NCBI GenBank assembly: GCA_947628085.1
Contig: CANQYM010000006.1
Coordinates: forward strand, 60,130-124,129
Direction: 5' to 3'
Origin: an uncultured Clostridia bacterium
Lineage (GTDB): Bacteria > Bacillota > Clostridia > TANB77 > CAG-508
Length of the DNA stretch: 64,000 nt
Shown piece after piece: positions 44,922-54,404 of this stretch. Position numbers and translations under genes: made by a program. The notes under the pieces were generated by a model. That model was not told where the DNA came from, searched no databases, and saw only the letters and a list, made by a program, of their open reading frames with translations. Each line of letters starts with the position of its first letter. Positions within the stretch are counted from its first letter, which is position 1.

Positions 44922-45548
44922 ATGAAAGAATTTTTTAAGAGAATTGGGCGAGCTTTTATTAGAACAGTTATTTTAGTATATTGTAAAATAGTTTATAGAA
45001 TAAAAATTATCGGAAAAGAAAATATTCCAAAAGAAGGACCACTTCTTTTTTGTGGAAATCATAGAACGTATCTAGACCCGCCTTTAATTGTAGTTACGGC
45101 TGGCAGACACATGAGATTTCTTGCAAAAGAGGAACTAAGAAAAAATCCATTATTTGCTTTATTAGGAGTGCTTTTCGAAGGAATATATGTTAAAAGAGAT
45201 GAAAAAGATATTACAGCATTAAAAGAAGCTTTAAAAACTTTAAAAAGTGGTGGATGTATTGGATTATTTCCAGAAGGAACAAGAAATGGTTTAGAAAAAA
45301 ATGATGGAAAAATAAAAAATGGTGCTGCTTATATGGCTTTAAAATCTAATGCAAAAGTAGTTCCAATAGGAATTGTAGGACCTTCAAAACCATTTACAAA
45401 AAATGCAATAATATATGGAAAACCAATAGATTTATCTGAGTATGCTTCAAGCAAGAAAATAGAAAAGGAAACTGAAGATAAGGTAAGTGAAATTATAAAA
45501 AATGAAATTGTAAAACTTTCAAATACAGAAATAAAGAAATTAACATAA
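44922..45548 (+). CDS. plsC: 1-acyl-sn-glycerol-3-phosphate acyltransferase
   Basis: Makes phosphatidic acid at the membrane. The 208 residues have an N-terminal hydrophobic segment (about 8-22), the catalytic HxxxxD as NHRTYLDPP (about residue 46), the block FEGIYVKRDEKD and the substrate motif FPEGTRNG (about residue 117). The length is typical. It is downstream of cmk after 55 bases. Confidence 0.93.
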   Translation: MKEFFKRIGRAFIRTVILVYCKIVYRIKIIGKENIPKEGPLLFCGNHRTYLDPPLIVVTAGRHMRFLAKEELRKNPLFALLGVLFEGIYVKRDEKDITALKEALKTLKSGGCIGLFPEGTRNGLEKNDGKIKNGAAYMALKSNAKVVPIGIVGPSKPFTKNAIIYGKPIDLSEYASSKKIEKETEDKVSEIIKNEIVKLSNTEIKKLT

Positions 45549-45554
45549 AATCAT

Positions 45555-45583
45555 TTGACAAATAAAAACTGCTAGTATATAAT
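45555..45583 (+). promoter_or_regulatory. Consensus sigma-A promoter of typA
   Basis: Exact TTGACA (45555-45560) and TATAAT (45578-45583) with a 17-base spacer. The only perfect promoter I saw in this window. Confidence 0.9.
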
Positions 45584-45599
45584 AATATGGTTAAATTTG

Positions 45600-45625
45600 A
45601 GGTTAAATCAAGTTTAACCTTTTTA
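45600..45625 (+). promoter_or_regulatory. Hairpin in the typA leader, possible attenuator
   Basis: AGGTTAAA (45600-45607), loop TCAAG, TTTAACCT (45613-45620), then TTTT. It begins about 10 bases after the predicted start of transcription and would stop the message before typA (start codon at 45701), so it may control typA by attenuation. Confidence 0.6.
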
Positions 45626-45700
45626 TATTTTATAAATTTAAAATGTTTAAATTAATAATTAAAATAAATATAAAAATAAAAAATTAAAGAGGATTAAAAA

Positions 45701-47527
45701 ATGAATAACCAAAAGATTAGAAATGTAGCAATAATTGCACACGTTGACCATGGAAAAACAACATTAGTTGATGCAATGCTTAAACAAAGTGGTATTTTTA
45801 GAAGTAATGAACAAGTTGAAGAAAGAGTTATGGACTCTAACGATATAGAAAGAGAAAGAGGAATTACAATTCTTTCTAAAAACACAGCTGTACATTATGG
45901 AGACATCAAAATAAACATAGTAGACACACCAGGACACGCAGATTTTGGTGGAGAAGTTGAACGTGTTCTAAAAATGGTAGATGGTGTTGTTTTATTAGTT
46001 GATGCATTTGAAGGAGCAATGCCTCAAACTAGAGAAGTTTTGAAAAAATCATTAGCATTAAATTTAAAACCAATTGTTGTAATTAATAAAATAGATAGAC
46101 CAGGTGCACAACCATATAAAGTAGTTGATCAAGTTTTAGAATTATTTATTGAACTTGGAGCAAATGATGATCAATTAGAATTTCCAGTTGTATATGCATC
46201 AGCAAAACAGGGTATTGCAACTTTAGATTTAGATAAGCCAGGAACAGATTTAAAATGTTTATTTGAAACAATAATAAATTCAATAGATGCACCACATTGT
46301 GAGATGGAAGGTCCAATGCAAATGCTAGTTTCTAATATAGATTATGATGACTATATTGGAAGAATTTCAATAGGTAGAGTTGAAAGAGGTTCAATAAATT
46401 TAAATATGCCTGTTGTAATTTGCAAAAATGACAAAACTCTAAATGCAAGAGTAACAAAATTATATCTATATGATGGATTAAAAAGAATAGAAGTAGAACA
46501 CGCAGAAGCAGGAGACATTGTTGCATTATCTGGTGTTGCAGATATAAATATTGGAGACACAATTTGTGATTATGAACATCCTGAAAAAATTCCTTTTGTA
46601 GATATAGATGAACCTACAGTTTCTATGACATTTAGTGTTAATAATGGACCTTTTGCAGGAAGAGAAGGAAAATTTATTACTTCAAGACATATTAGAGATA
46701 GATTATTTAAAGAATTAGATAGAAATGTTAGTTTAAGAGTAAAAGAAACAGATACACCAGATTCTTTTGAAGTTTCAGGTAGAGGAGAATTGCATCTATC
46801 TGTACTTATTGAAACTATGAGAAGAGAAGGATTTGAGCTATTAGTTTCAAGACCAAAAGTAATATTAAAAGAAATTAATGGTGTTCAATGTGAGCCCATA
46901 GAACGATTAGTTGTAAATGTTCCAGATGATTGTGTTGGAAATGTTATAGAAAAACTAGGTAGAAGAAAAGCGGAAATGATTAATATGGAACCAGCAGAAG
47001 AAGGGCATACTAAAATAGAATTTAAAATTCCAGCAAGAGGAATCATTGGGTACAGAACAGAATTCTTAACAGATACAAAAGGTGAAGGAACAATGAATCA
47101 TATTTTTGACTGTTATGAAGAATTCAAAGGAGAAATTCAAGCAAGAACAAGAGGAACAATAGTTGCTTTTGAAAATGGAAAATCTATTACTTATGGATTA
47201 TATAATGCTCAAGATAAAGGAGATTTATTTATTGGACCTGGTGTTGAAGTTTATGAGGGAATGATAGTTGGATTAAATTCAAGAGGAGAAGATTTAGCAA
47301 TAAATGTATGTAAAGAAAAACATTTAACAAATACTAGAGCATCTGGTTCAGATGAAGCATTACGCTTAGTTCCACCAATTCAAATGTCTTTAGAAAAAGC
47401 AATTGAATTTATTCAAGATGATGAATTAGTTGAAGTAACACCACAAAGTATTAGATTAAGAAAGAAAATTCTTAACAACAAAGATAGAGAAAGAGCAGCA
47501 AGAGCAGCATTAAATATGAATAATTAA
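45701..47527 (+). CDS. typA: Translational GTPase TypA/BipA
   Basis: Ribosome-binding GTPase important at low temperature and stress. The 608 residues show G1 AHVDHGKTT (about residue 13), the switch [10 protein letters not shown]3 [13 protein letters not shown]4 [10 protein letters not shown], domain II, and the BipA-type C-terminal domain. Family-typical C-terminus with [11 protein letters not shown] and [20 protein letters not shown] precedes the ATG. Its promoter and a leader hairpin are listed separately. Confidence 0.97.
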   Translation: MNNQKIRNVAIIAHVDHGKTTLVDAMLKQSGIFRSNEQVEERVMDSNDIERERGITILSKNTAVHYGDIKINIVDTPGHADFGGEVERVLKMVDGVVLLVDAFEGAMPQTREVLKKSLALNLKPIVVINKIDRPGAQPYKVVDQVLELFIELGANDDQLEFPVVYASAKQGIATLDLDKPGTDLKCLFETIINSIDAPHCEMEGPMQMLVSNIDYDDYIGRISIGRVERGSINLNMPVVICKNDKTLNARVTKLYLYDGLKRIEVEHAEAGDIVALSGVADINIGDTICDYEHPEKIPFVDIDEPTVSMTFSVNNGPFAGREGKFITSRHIRDRLFKELDRNVSLRVKETDTPDSFEVSGRGELHLSVLIETMRREGFELLVSRPKVILKEINGVQCEPIERLVVNVPDDCVGNVIEKLGRRKAEMINMEPAEEGHTKIEFKIPARGIIGYRTEFLTDTKGEGTMNHIFDCYEEFKGEIQARTRGTIVAFENGKSITYGLYNAQDKGDLFIGPGVEVYEGMIVGLNSRGEDLAINVCKEKHLTNTRASGSDEALRLVPPIQMSLEKAIEFIQDDELVEVTPQSIRLRKKILNNKDRERAARAALNMNN

Positions 47528-47533
47528 TAAAAG

Positions 47534-47573
47534 CCCCGCTTTGTAACGCGTAAACGATACTAAGCGGGATTTA
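47534..47573 (+). terminator. Possible terminator after typA
   Basis: CCCGCTT (47535-47541) pairs with AAGCGGG (47562-47568) across a 20-base loop; the T-run afterwards is weak. It holds the CpG-rich ACGCGT motif, unlike its surroundings. Confidence 0.5.
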
Positions 47574-47651
47574 TTTAGAAATTTTATTTAGAAATTAATT
47601 CTAAATTTAAAAAAATTTTGAAAAATTAAAATAAAATTAGTGGAGAAAAAA

Positions 47652-48245
47652 ATGTTTAATTTAGATGAATTTAAATTAATGAAAGAAAAAGCATTAGAAA
47701 ATCATATTCCTATTATAATGGACGATACTTTAGAAAAAATAAAAGAAATTTTAAAAGAAATAAATCCTAAAAGAATTTTAGAAATAGGAACAGCAGTTGG
47801 ATATTCTGCAACTTGTTTTGCAATGTACACTGATGAAAATTGTATAATAGATACAATTGAATTAGATGAAGAAAGAGCAAAAGAAGCTATTCAAAATGTA
47901 AAAAAAATAGGTGTAGATAAAAAAATTAATATTATGATTGGAAATGCAGTAGATATTTTACCAACATTAAATAACGAATACGATATAGTTTTTATAGATG
48001 CTGCTAAAAGTAAATATTCAATTTTTCTAGAAGAGGGTTTAAGACTTATAAAAAATGGTGGATTAATCCTTGCAGACAATGTTTTATATAAAGGATATGT
48101 TATGAGCGATTATAACAAACATAAACAAAGAACAGCTGTAAGGCATCTAAGAGAATACATAAAAGAGGTTACTGAAAATCCTAATTTAGAAACTGAAATT
48201 TTAGAAATTGGAGATGGACTAGCAATAACAAAAGTAAAAAAATAA
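47652..48245 (+). CDS. SAM-dependent O-methyltransferase (TrmR/YrrM-like)
   Basis: A 197-residue family 3 O-methyltransferase. Start ATG at 47652 with GGAG 6 bases before; the in-frame GTG at 47640 lies on the ribosome binding site. SAM-binding motif LEIGTAVGYSATCFA (about residue 41), the acidic IELDEERA and the metal motif VFIDAAKSKY with DNVLYKG (Asp-Asn) are present. In B. subtilis the relative YrrM (TrmR) methylates 5-hydroxyuridine in tRNA; this is the most likely role for an isolated gene. Confidence 0.88.
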   Translation: MFNLDEFKLMKEKALENHIPIIMDDTLEKIKEILKEINPKRILEIGTAVGYSATCFAMYTDENCIIDTIELDEERAKEAIQNVKKIGVDKKINIMIGNAVDILPTLNNEYDIVFIDAAKSKYSIFLEEGLRLIKNGGLILADNVLYKGYVMSDYNKHKQRTAVRHLREYIKEVTENPNLETEILEIGDGLAITKVKK

Positions 48246-48262
48246 AAGTACATGTTCTTTGA

Positions 48263-48291
48263 TTGACTATTTTTATAGATTGTAATAAAAT
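48263..48291 (+). promoter_or_regulatory. Promoter of glmU
   Basis: TTGACT (48263-48268), a 17-base spacer, TAAAAT (48286-48291). Confidence 0.6.
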
Positions 48292-48361
48292 GTTTTAAAC
48301 ATTTTATATGATTAAAAATAAAATAAATATATAAAATCTTTTTTAAGAAAGGTGTTTTTTT

Positions 48362-49636
48362 ATGATTATTGACGGAGAAGAAAAGTTTGTTACAACAATT
48401 ATAATGGCTGCTGGTAAAGGAACAAGAATGAAATCTAATAAATCTAAACTAGTTCATAGGATTTATGATAAAGAGCTTGTAAGAAGAGTAGCCGAAGTTG
48501 CAGAGAAAGTAGGTTCTGATGAAATAATTACAGTTGTTGGTCATTTGAAAGAGCAGGTGCAAGCAGTTCTTGGAGATTCTGTAAAATATGCTTATCAAGA
48601 AGAACTTTTAGGAACAGGGCATGCTGTTATGCAAGCAACTAAATACTTAGAAGGAAAGCAAGGAAAAGCAATTATTCTTTATGGTGATGTTCCAATTTTA
48701 AGACCAGAAACTTTAAGAAATTTGTTGTCAAAAAGTATTAAAAACAAAGAATATGCTACACTTCTAACAGCAATTTATGAAAATCCTACTGGATATGGTA
48801 GAATCATTCGTGATGAAGGTGGAAACATTAAGGCAATTGTTGAAGAAAAAGATGCTAATATGTTTGAAAAAGAAATAAAAGAAATAAATTCTGGTATATA
48901 TTGCTTTGACATAGAAGAATTATTATCTGCACTAAAAGAAATAAAGCCAAATAATGTTCAAGGAGAATATTATTTAACAGATGTTATAAAAATAATGAAT
49001 GATAAAGGCTTAAAAACAGGAGCTGTTATTGTAGAAGATAACACAGAAATTTTAGGAGTAAACGATAGAACTCAATTAGAACTTTTAACAAGAGTTTTGA
49101 GAATGAGAATTAATGCAGAGCATATGTCAAGAGGAGTTACCATTGAAGACTCAAACTCAACATATATACATGATGATGTAAAAATAGGAGTAGATACAGT
49201 TATACATCCAAACACAACAATAAAAGATGGAGTAATAATAGGAGATAATTGTGAAATTGGGCCTAATGCTTACATTAGAGAAAATTGCATTATAGGAAAT
49301 AATGTAAAAGTAGGAAATTTTGTAGAACTTAAGAAAGTTAAAATTGGAGATAGAACAAAAGTACCACATTTCATATATTTAGGAGATGCAGAAGTTGGCG
49401 AAGATTGTAATATTGGTTGTGGAACTATAACATGTAATTATGACGGAAAAGAAAAACATCAAACAAAAATTGGAAATAGAGCATTTATTGGTTCAAATGT
49501 AAATTTAGTTGCACCAGTAACATTAGGAGATGATGTTTTAATTGCTGCAGGATCTACAATTACAGAAGATGTTCCATCAGGAAAAATGGGAATAGCAAGA
49601 GAAAGACAAATAAATAAAGATAGAAAAAATAAATAA
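48362..49636 (+). CDS. glmU: Bifunctional GlmU (GlcNAc-1-P uridyltransferase / glucosamine-1-P acetyltransferase)
   Basis: Makes UDP-GlcNAc, the precursor for cell wall and for the sugar genes downstream. The N-terminal pyrophosphorylase domain (about 10-235) has AAGKGTRMKSNKSK, ELLGTGHAV and YGDVPILRP; the usual Pro in the PKVLH segment is Ser-Lys here (NKSKLVHRI). The left-handed helix acetyltransferase domain (about 250-424) has hexapeptide repeats and the conserved NYDGKEKHQT and AGSTITEDVP. The length is 424, slightly below the usual 450-460. Confidence 0.94.
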   Translation: MIIDGEEKFVTTIIMAAGKGTRMKSNKSKLVHRIYDKELVRRVAEVAEKVGSDEIITVVGHLKEQVQAVLGDSVKYAYQEELLGTGHAVMQATKYLEGKQGKAIILYGDVPILRPETLRNLLSKSIKNKEYATLLTAIYENPTGYGRIIRDEGGNIKAIVEEKDANMFEKEIKEINSGIYCFDIEELLSALKEIKPNNVQGEYYLTDVIKIMNDKGLKTGAVIVEDNTEILGVNDRTQLELLTRVLRMRINAEHMSRGVTIEDSNSTYIHDDVKIGVDTVIHPNTTIKDGVIIGDNCEIGPNAYIRENCIIGNNVKVGNFVELKKVKIGDRTKVPHFIYLGDAEVGEDCNIGCGTITCNYDGKEKHQTKIGNRAFIGSNVNLVAPVTLGDDVLIAAGSTITEDVPSGKMGIARERQINKDRKNK

Positions 49637-49715
49637 TGATAAGCAAAATATAACAAGAAAATAATAGAAAAAAATTATAAAAAATATGTGAATTTCAAAT
49701 AGTAAAAGGTGAAAA

Positions 49716-50906
49716 ATGAGTAATAAAAAAACGTATGAAAAAATTATTGATAATAGATTCAAAATTTCTGGAATACTAATTGTACTTTTGGGAATTATAG
49801 GATTTTTTATAAACAAAGTAAGTGTAAAAAACTGGATTTTAACAACAAATGCACCACTTTGCTTTTGGTGGAATATAAAGTTTTTTGCTTTGCTCTTATT
49901 AAGTTATGAATTATTTTTAATAATTTCAAACAATAAAAAAAGTTTAGCTTTTGGGGCATCAATAATTATAGGATTTTCAAGCGTTGTACAATTTAACCTT
50001 AACAACATAGATTCATTGGTAATTGGAGAATTATTAAGCTTATTAGTTTATTCATTTTTCAAAAAAAATAAAAAAATATTAACCTCAATATTATTTATTA
50101 TATTTTCTACAATATACACTTTTACATTTAGACCATATGCAGTGGCTTTTGGATATGTATTTTTAGCATTAATTATATGGATAATAATAAAAAATATTTA
50201 TGAAATAAAAAATAATAAAAAAGAAATTATGCTTGGAATAGCTACATTCTTAATAAGTGCTATATCAATGATGATTTGCGCAATTTTTCTAAACAATAAT
50301 AATGTTGAATATTTAAACTATGAACAAAAAGGATTAAGCATTTTATTTTCATATTTATATAATCCTTTTTTACCTTATTATAATATAGAAGGAAAAGAAA
50401 TTTTTAGTAATTTTATTTCAATATTTCCAATTCCAATGATTATTTCATTATACTATATGTATACTAGAGAAAAACATTCAGAATTTTTATTGCCAATAAC
50501 TATAGTAGCTGTATTAGAAACAGTATTCTGCATATCTGGAGTTCCAGAAATAATTAATAAAATTACTTTACTTTCACAAACAAGTGCTTTAAGAGTTATG
50601 TCAGCCGTTTCTTTAGCAAATTTATTTTTAGCATTTTATTTTTTAGGAAATGTTGATGAAGAGCTATTTAAAGTAAAATATGCTATGAGAATAACAATAG
50701 TTTTAGATATATTATTAGCTGTTATTAAATATCCAACAATATTTTCATCTAGAAGATTTATGTTATTATTTGTTATAGAATTTACAATAATTACTTTTTT
50801 ACTTTTAAATTTGGAAGATAAAAAATACCAAAAAGTATTATTATTTTTCTTAATATTATTTACCCTAATCGCAGGAGTGCCTGTTAATTTGCAAAAATTA
50901 TTTTAA
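49716..50906 (+). CDS. Polytopic membrane protein, unknown
   Basis: Not recognised. The 396 residues contain about ten to eleven hydrophobic segments with short loops and no known motif; acidic residues in the first loops that mark GT-C glycosyltransferases are not clear. A segment FWWNIKFFALLLLSYELF near residue 48 and TFRPYAVAFGYVF near residue 138 are noticeable. It is between glmU and the rfb genes and has a terminator after it, so it belongs to the surface polysaccharide region by position. It could be a shortened glycosyltransferase or polymerase. Confidence 0.7.
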   Translation: MSNKKTYEKIIDNRFKISGILIVLLGIIGFFINKVSVKNWILTTNAPLCFWWNIKFFALLLLSYELFLIISNNKKSLAFGASIIIGFSSVVQFNLNNIDSLVIGELLSLLVYSFFKKNKKILTSILFIIFSTIYTFTFRPYAVAFGYVFLALIIWIIIKNIYEIKNNKKEIMLGIATFLISAISMMICAIFLNNNNVEYLNYEQKGLSILFSYLYNPFLPYYNIEGKEIFSNFISIFPIPMIISLYYMYTREKHSEFLLPITIVAVLETVFCISGVPEIINKITLLSQTSALRVMSAVSLANLFLAFYFLGNVDEELFKVKYAMRITIVLDILLAVIKYPTIFSSRRFMLLFVIEFTIITFLLLNLEDKKYQKVLLFFLILFTLIAGVPVNLQKLF

Positions 50907-50912
50907 ATAAGT

Positions 50913-50949
50913 AAAAAATAAATGTGAAGTATTTTACATTTATTTTTTT
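50913..50949 (+). terminator. Strong terminator upstream of the rhamnose operon
   Basis: A perfect 13-base stem AAAAAATAAATGT (50913-50925) / ACATTTATTTTTT (50936-50948) with further T. Confidence 0.85.
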
Positions 50950-51009
50950 GTTTAAAATCTAGGTAATTGTGAAAATTTTGTGTTTAATGTGAAAAGTATG
51001 CAAAAACCT

Positions 51010-51037
51010 TTGACAAGTGGTTTGCCTGTGATATAAT
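51010..51037 (+). promoter_or_regulatory. Promoter of the rfbD-rfbA genes
   Basis: TTGACA (51010-51015), a 16-base spacer, TATAAT (51032-51037) with TGA before it (extended -10). Confidence 0.8.
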
Positions 51038-51100
51038 GTGTACATTAAAAAATAAGAAGAAAGGATATTAGATTAAAAATCTAATAAAGTAAAAAACAAA

Positions 51101-51961
51101 ATGAAAAAAGTGTTTTTAATTGGAGCAGATGGAATGCTTGGTGGAGAACTTAAAGAAAGACTTGAAAAAAATTATGAAGTAGTAGGAACAACAATAGAAA
51201 CTCTAGATATTTGTGATAAATCAGCAGTTCTTGCAAAAGCAAAAGAAATAAAACCTTACTTTATAATTAACTGTGCAGCATTTACAAATGTTGATGCATG
51301 TGAAGTAAAAGAAGATTTAGCATTAGCTGTTAATGGAACAGCACTAGAAAATATTGCAGAAGCAGCAAAACAAGAAAATGCTACTTTAATACATATTAGT
51401 ACAGATTATGTTTTTGCAGGAAATAAACCTATTGATGAAATATACACAGAAGATATGGAACCAAATCCAGTTAGTGCTTATGGTAGAACAAAATTAGTAG
51501 GTGAGCAAAATGCTAAAAAAGCGGGAAAATATTACATACTAAGAACAGCATGGCTTTATGGACTAGGTGGAAAAAATTTTGTAAAAACAATGCTTAAATT
51601 ATCTGAAACACATGATGAAATAACTGTTGTAGATGACCAACACGGAAGTCCTACTTCAACAACAACACTTTGTGAAATTATAGAAAAAATAATGGAAAAA
51701 GAACCAGAATATGGTATTTACCATTCAACAAATGAAGGATTTACTACTTGGTGCAAATTTACTAGAAAAATATTTGAATATGCAAATATCAAAACAAAAG
51801 TAAAAGCAATAACTTCAGAAGAATATAAAGCAATGTATCCTGCATCTAGTGATAGACCAAAGAATAGTCAATTATCAAAAGATAAACTAAAGAATGTTGG
51901 AATAATTCCAGCAAATTGGGAAGAAGCATTAAAAGAATATTTAAAGGAGGAATTAAAATAA
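51101..51961 (+). CDS. rfbD: dTDP-4-dehydrorhamnose reductase
   Basis: Last step of dTDP-L-rhamnose synthesis, NAD(P)H-dependent. The 286-residue SDR-type protein has [12 protein letters not shown] at the N-terminus, [11 protein letters not shown] (about 62), the STDYVFAG motif and [10 protein letters not shown] with the catalytic Tyr-Lys pair (about 127-131). C-terminal [14 protein letters not shown] is family-typical. The end overlaps the next gene by one base; AAGGAGG for rfbA lies within it. Confidence 0.96.
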   Translation: MKKVFLIGADGMLGGELKERLEKNYEVVGTTIETLDICDKSAVLAKAKEIKPYFIINCAAFTNVDACEVKEDLALAVNGTALENIAEAAKQENATLIHISTDYVFAGNKPIDEIYTEDMEPNPVSAYGRTKLVGEQNAKKAGKYYILRTAWLYGLGGKNFVKTMLKLSETHDEITVVDDQHGSPTSTTTLCEIIEKIMEKEPEYGIYHSTNEGFTTWCKFTRKIFEYANIKTKVKAITSEEYKAMYPASSDRPKNSQLSKDKLKNVGIIPANWEEALKEYLKEELK

Positions 51962-52878
51962 TGAAAGGTATTATTTTAGCAGGAGGTAGTGCTACAAGAT
52001 TATATCCAGTAACACTAGCTGTATCAAAACAAATGTTACCAGTATATGATAAGCCAATGATCTATTATCCTTTATCAACTTTAATGATGGCAGGAATTAG
52101 AGAGGTTTTAATTATTTCAACACCTGTTCATTTACCAGCATTTAAAAGTTTATTAGGTGATGGTTCTAGATTTGGAATGAAATTAGAATATAAAGTTCAA
52201 GAAAAACCAGTTGGACTAGCTGACGCTTTTATTCTTGGAGAAGATTTTATTGGAAAAGACAATGTAGCTCTAATTTTAGGAGATAACATGATATATGGTT
52301 CAAGGGTAGAAAGAGTTCTAAAAGCAGCAAGTCATTTAAAAGAAGGTGGAATTATTTTTGGATATCAAGTTGCAGATCCAACATCTTATGGAGTTGTAGA
52401 AATAGATAAAACTGGAAAAGCTCTATCTATTGAAGAAAAACCAAAAGAGCCAAAATCACATTTTGCTGTTCCAGGAATTTACTTCTATGATAATAATGTT
52501 GTAAAAATTGCAAAATCAATAAAACCTTCAGATAGAGGTGAATTAGAAATAACAGATGTAAATAAAAAATATATGGAAGATGGAAAATTAAATGTTATAC
52601 CTTTAGGAAATGGATATGCTTGGTTTGATACGGGTTCTGCAGATAGATTATCTGATGCTTCAGATTATGTTAAAGCAATTGAATTAAGACAAGGAACGCA
52701 AATTGCTTGTCTAGAAGAAATTGCTTATAGAAATGAGTGGATTTCTAAAGAAGAATTATTAACTGAAGCAAATAAATATAAGAAAACAGAATATGGAAAA
52801 TATTTAAAGAGAATTGCAGAGCAAGATTATAAAGAATATAAAGAAATATACGAAAGCGATTTATTTAGTGCAAATTAA
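51961..52878 (+). CDS. rfbA: Glucose-1-phosphate thymidylyltransferase
   Basis: First step of dTDP-rhamnose synthesis. The ATG at 51961 (305 residues) gives the canonical start [18 protein letters not shown] with the nucleotide-binding G-x-G-T/A-R-L; the in-frame start at 51916 would overlap rfbD by 46 bases. Further motifs are [23 protein letters not shown] and EEKPKEPKS, with AWFDTGS near the end. AAAGGAGG lies 11 bases upstream. A terminator and a new promoter follow. Confidence 0.96.
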   Translation: MKGIILAGGSATRLYPVTLAVSKQMLPVYDKPMIYYPLSTLMMAGIREVLIISTPVHLPAFKSLLGDGSRFGMKLEYKVQEKPVGLADAFILGEDFIGKDNVALILGDNMIYGSRVERVLKAASHLKEGGIIFGYQVADPTSYGVVEIDKTGKALSIEEKPKEPKSHFAVPGIYFYDNNVVKIAKSIKPSDRGELEITDVNKKYMEDGKLNVIPLGNGYAWFDTGSADRLSDASDYVKAIELRQGTQIACLEEIAYRNEWISKEELLTEANKYKKTEYGKYLKRIAEQDYKEYKEIYESDLFSAN

Positions 52879-52893
52879 ACTAAAAATGTATGT

Positions 52894-52932
52894 AATATTG
52901 AGCTGTAAATTATTTTACAGCTTAATATTTTT
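52894..52932 (+). terminator. Internal terminator between rfbA and rfbC
   Basis: AATATTGAGCTGTAAA (52894-52909) pairs with TTTACAGCTTAATATT (52914-52929), one G-T pair, T-tract after. It splits the rhamnose genes into two transcripts. Confidence 0.8.
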
Positions 52933-52946
52933 AAAATTATGTACAC

Positions 52947-52975
52947 TTGAAAAATAATATTTTTTTTGATATAAA
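52947..52975 (+). promoter_or_regulatory. Promoter of the rfbC-HD-rfbB genes
   Basis: TTGAAA (52947-52952), a 17-base spacer, TATAAA (52970-52975). Confidence 0.7.
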
Positions 52976-53006
52976 ATAGTAGAAAAATTTAAAAAAGGAG
53001 AAAAAA

Positions 53007-53591
53007 ATGAGCAAATTTACTAGAAAAGATACTTCAATAGATGGAGTATATGTAATTGAACCAACAGTGTTTGGTGATAATAGAGGATACTTTATGGAAA
53101 CATATAGTAAAGCAGATTTTGAAGAAATTGGAATAAAAAATGATTTTGTACAAGATAATCAATCAAAATCAAAAAAAGGAGTTTTAAGAGGATTACATTT
53201 TCAAAAAGAAAATACGCAAGCAAAACTTGTTAGATGTATAAAAGGCGAAGTTTTCGATGTAGCAGTAGATTTAAGACCGGGAAGTAAAACTTATGGAAAA
53301 TGGGAAGGTGTAATTTTATCTGAAGAAAACAAGAAAATGTTTATGATTCCTAGAGGATTTGCTCATGGATTTTTAGTTCTTTCAGAAGAAGCTGAATTTA
53401 GCTATAAATGTGATGATGTATATAATCATTCAGCAGAAGGTGGATTAAAATGGAATGATCCAGAAATAGGAATTATATGGCCAGAAGTTCCAGAAATGAA
53501 ACCAGAAGAATATTTAACTTCTGAAAAAGATGGAAAATGGCCAACTTTAGCAGAATTAAGAAAAACAGATTTATTTTCTCATTTAAAATAA
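53007..53591 (+). CDS. rfbC: dTDP-4-dehydrorhamnose 3,5-epimerase
   Basis: Third step of dTDP-L-rhamnose synthesis. The 194-residue cupin protein shows GVLRGLHFQKE (catalytic His region, about residue 55), VDLRPGSKTYGKW (Asp) and FAHGFLVLSE. AAAAAGGAGAAAAA precedes the ATG. The length is typical (180-200). Confidence 0.96.
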   Translation: MSKFTRKDTSIDGVYVIEPTVFGDNRGYFMETYSKADFEEIGIKNDFVQDNQSKSKKGVLRGLHFQKENTQAKLVRCIKGEVFDVAVDLRPGSKTYGKWEGVILSEENKKMFMIPRGFAHGFLVLSEEAEFSYKCDDVYNHSAEGGLKWNDPEIGIIWPEVPEMKPEEYLTSEKDGKWPTLAELRKTDLFSHLK

Positions 53592-53600
53592 GGTGTTAAA

Positions 53601-54377
53601 ATGATAGATGTAGTAAAAGCCAAAAATTATTTTAAAGAATATGTTTCTAATTATGATACATCAGATTCAAGAGTTAAATTAAAGATTGTACATATAAATC
53701 ATGTTTCTGAAAATGCAAAACAAATTGCTAAATTTTTGAACTTATCTCAAGAAGAACAAAATTTAGCAGAACTAATAGGACTTCTTCATGATATTGGAAG
53801 ATTTGAACAGCTTAGAATATATGGAACTTTTGCAGATAAAGATAGTATTAATCATGCAGAAAAGGCAGTAGAAATATTATTTAAAAACAATTTAATTAGA
53901 AAATTTGTAGAAGATGAAAAATATGATAGCATAATTTATAAAGTCATTAAAAATCATAACACTATCAAAATTGAAGAAGGACTATCTAAGCAAGAATTAT
54001 TGCATAGTAAAATAATTAGAGATGCAGATAAATTAGATATTTATAGAGTACTTTTGGAAAATAAATTAGAAGATTGTGTTCATATAAAAACAAGAGATGT
54101 TTCCCAAGAAATTATAAGCCAAGAATATTTTAATGATTTTTCAAAACAAGAATTATTACTATATGAAAATATAAAATCAAATATAGATTTTTTAGTAGTA
54201 ATAATTTCTTATATATATGATTTAAATTTTATTGAAACTTTAAAGCTTGTTAAAGAAAAAGATTATATAAGAAAAGTAATTGAAAAAATAGATGCGAAAG
54301 ACGAATATACAAGAGAAAAATTAGATGAAATAAATACTATGGCTATGAACTATATAAATAAAAAAATAAATAATTAA
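53601..54377 (+). CDS. HD-domain phosphohydrolase
   Basis: A 258-residue protein with an HD metal-binding domain (about 27-140): HINHVSENA, then LLHDIGRFEQ (the HD pair, about residue 64), INHAEKAVEI, and the last Asp in RDADKLDIYR (about 153). The substrate is unknown; such proteins hydrolyse nucleotide or other phosphate esters. It lies 9 bases after rfbC and 27 before rfbB, in a rhamnose operon where it has no known role. Confidence 0.85.
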   Translation: MIDVVKAKNYFKEYVSNYDTSDSRVKLKIVHINHVSENAKQIAKFLNLSQEEQNLAELIGLLHDIGRFEQLRIYGTFADKDSINHAEKAVEILFKNNLIRKFVEDEKYDSIIYKVIKNHNTIKIEEGLSKQELLHSKIIRDADKLDIYRVLLENKLEDCVHIKTRDVSQEIISQEYFNDFSKQELLLYENIKSNIDFLVVIISYIYDLNFIETLKLVKEKDYIRKVIEKIDAKDEYTREKLDEINTMAMNYINKKINN

Positions 54378-54404
54378 ATTTTAAGCAAATTTTAGGAGGA
54401 AAAA

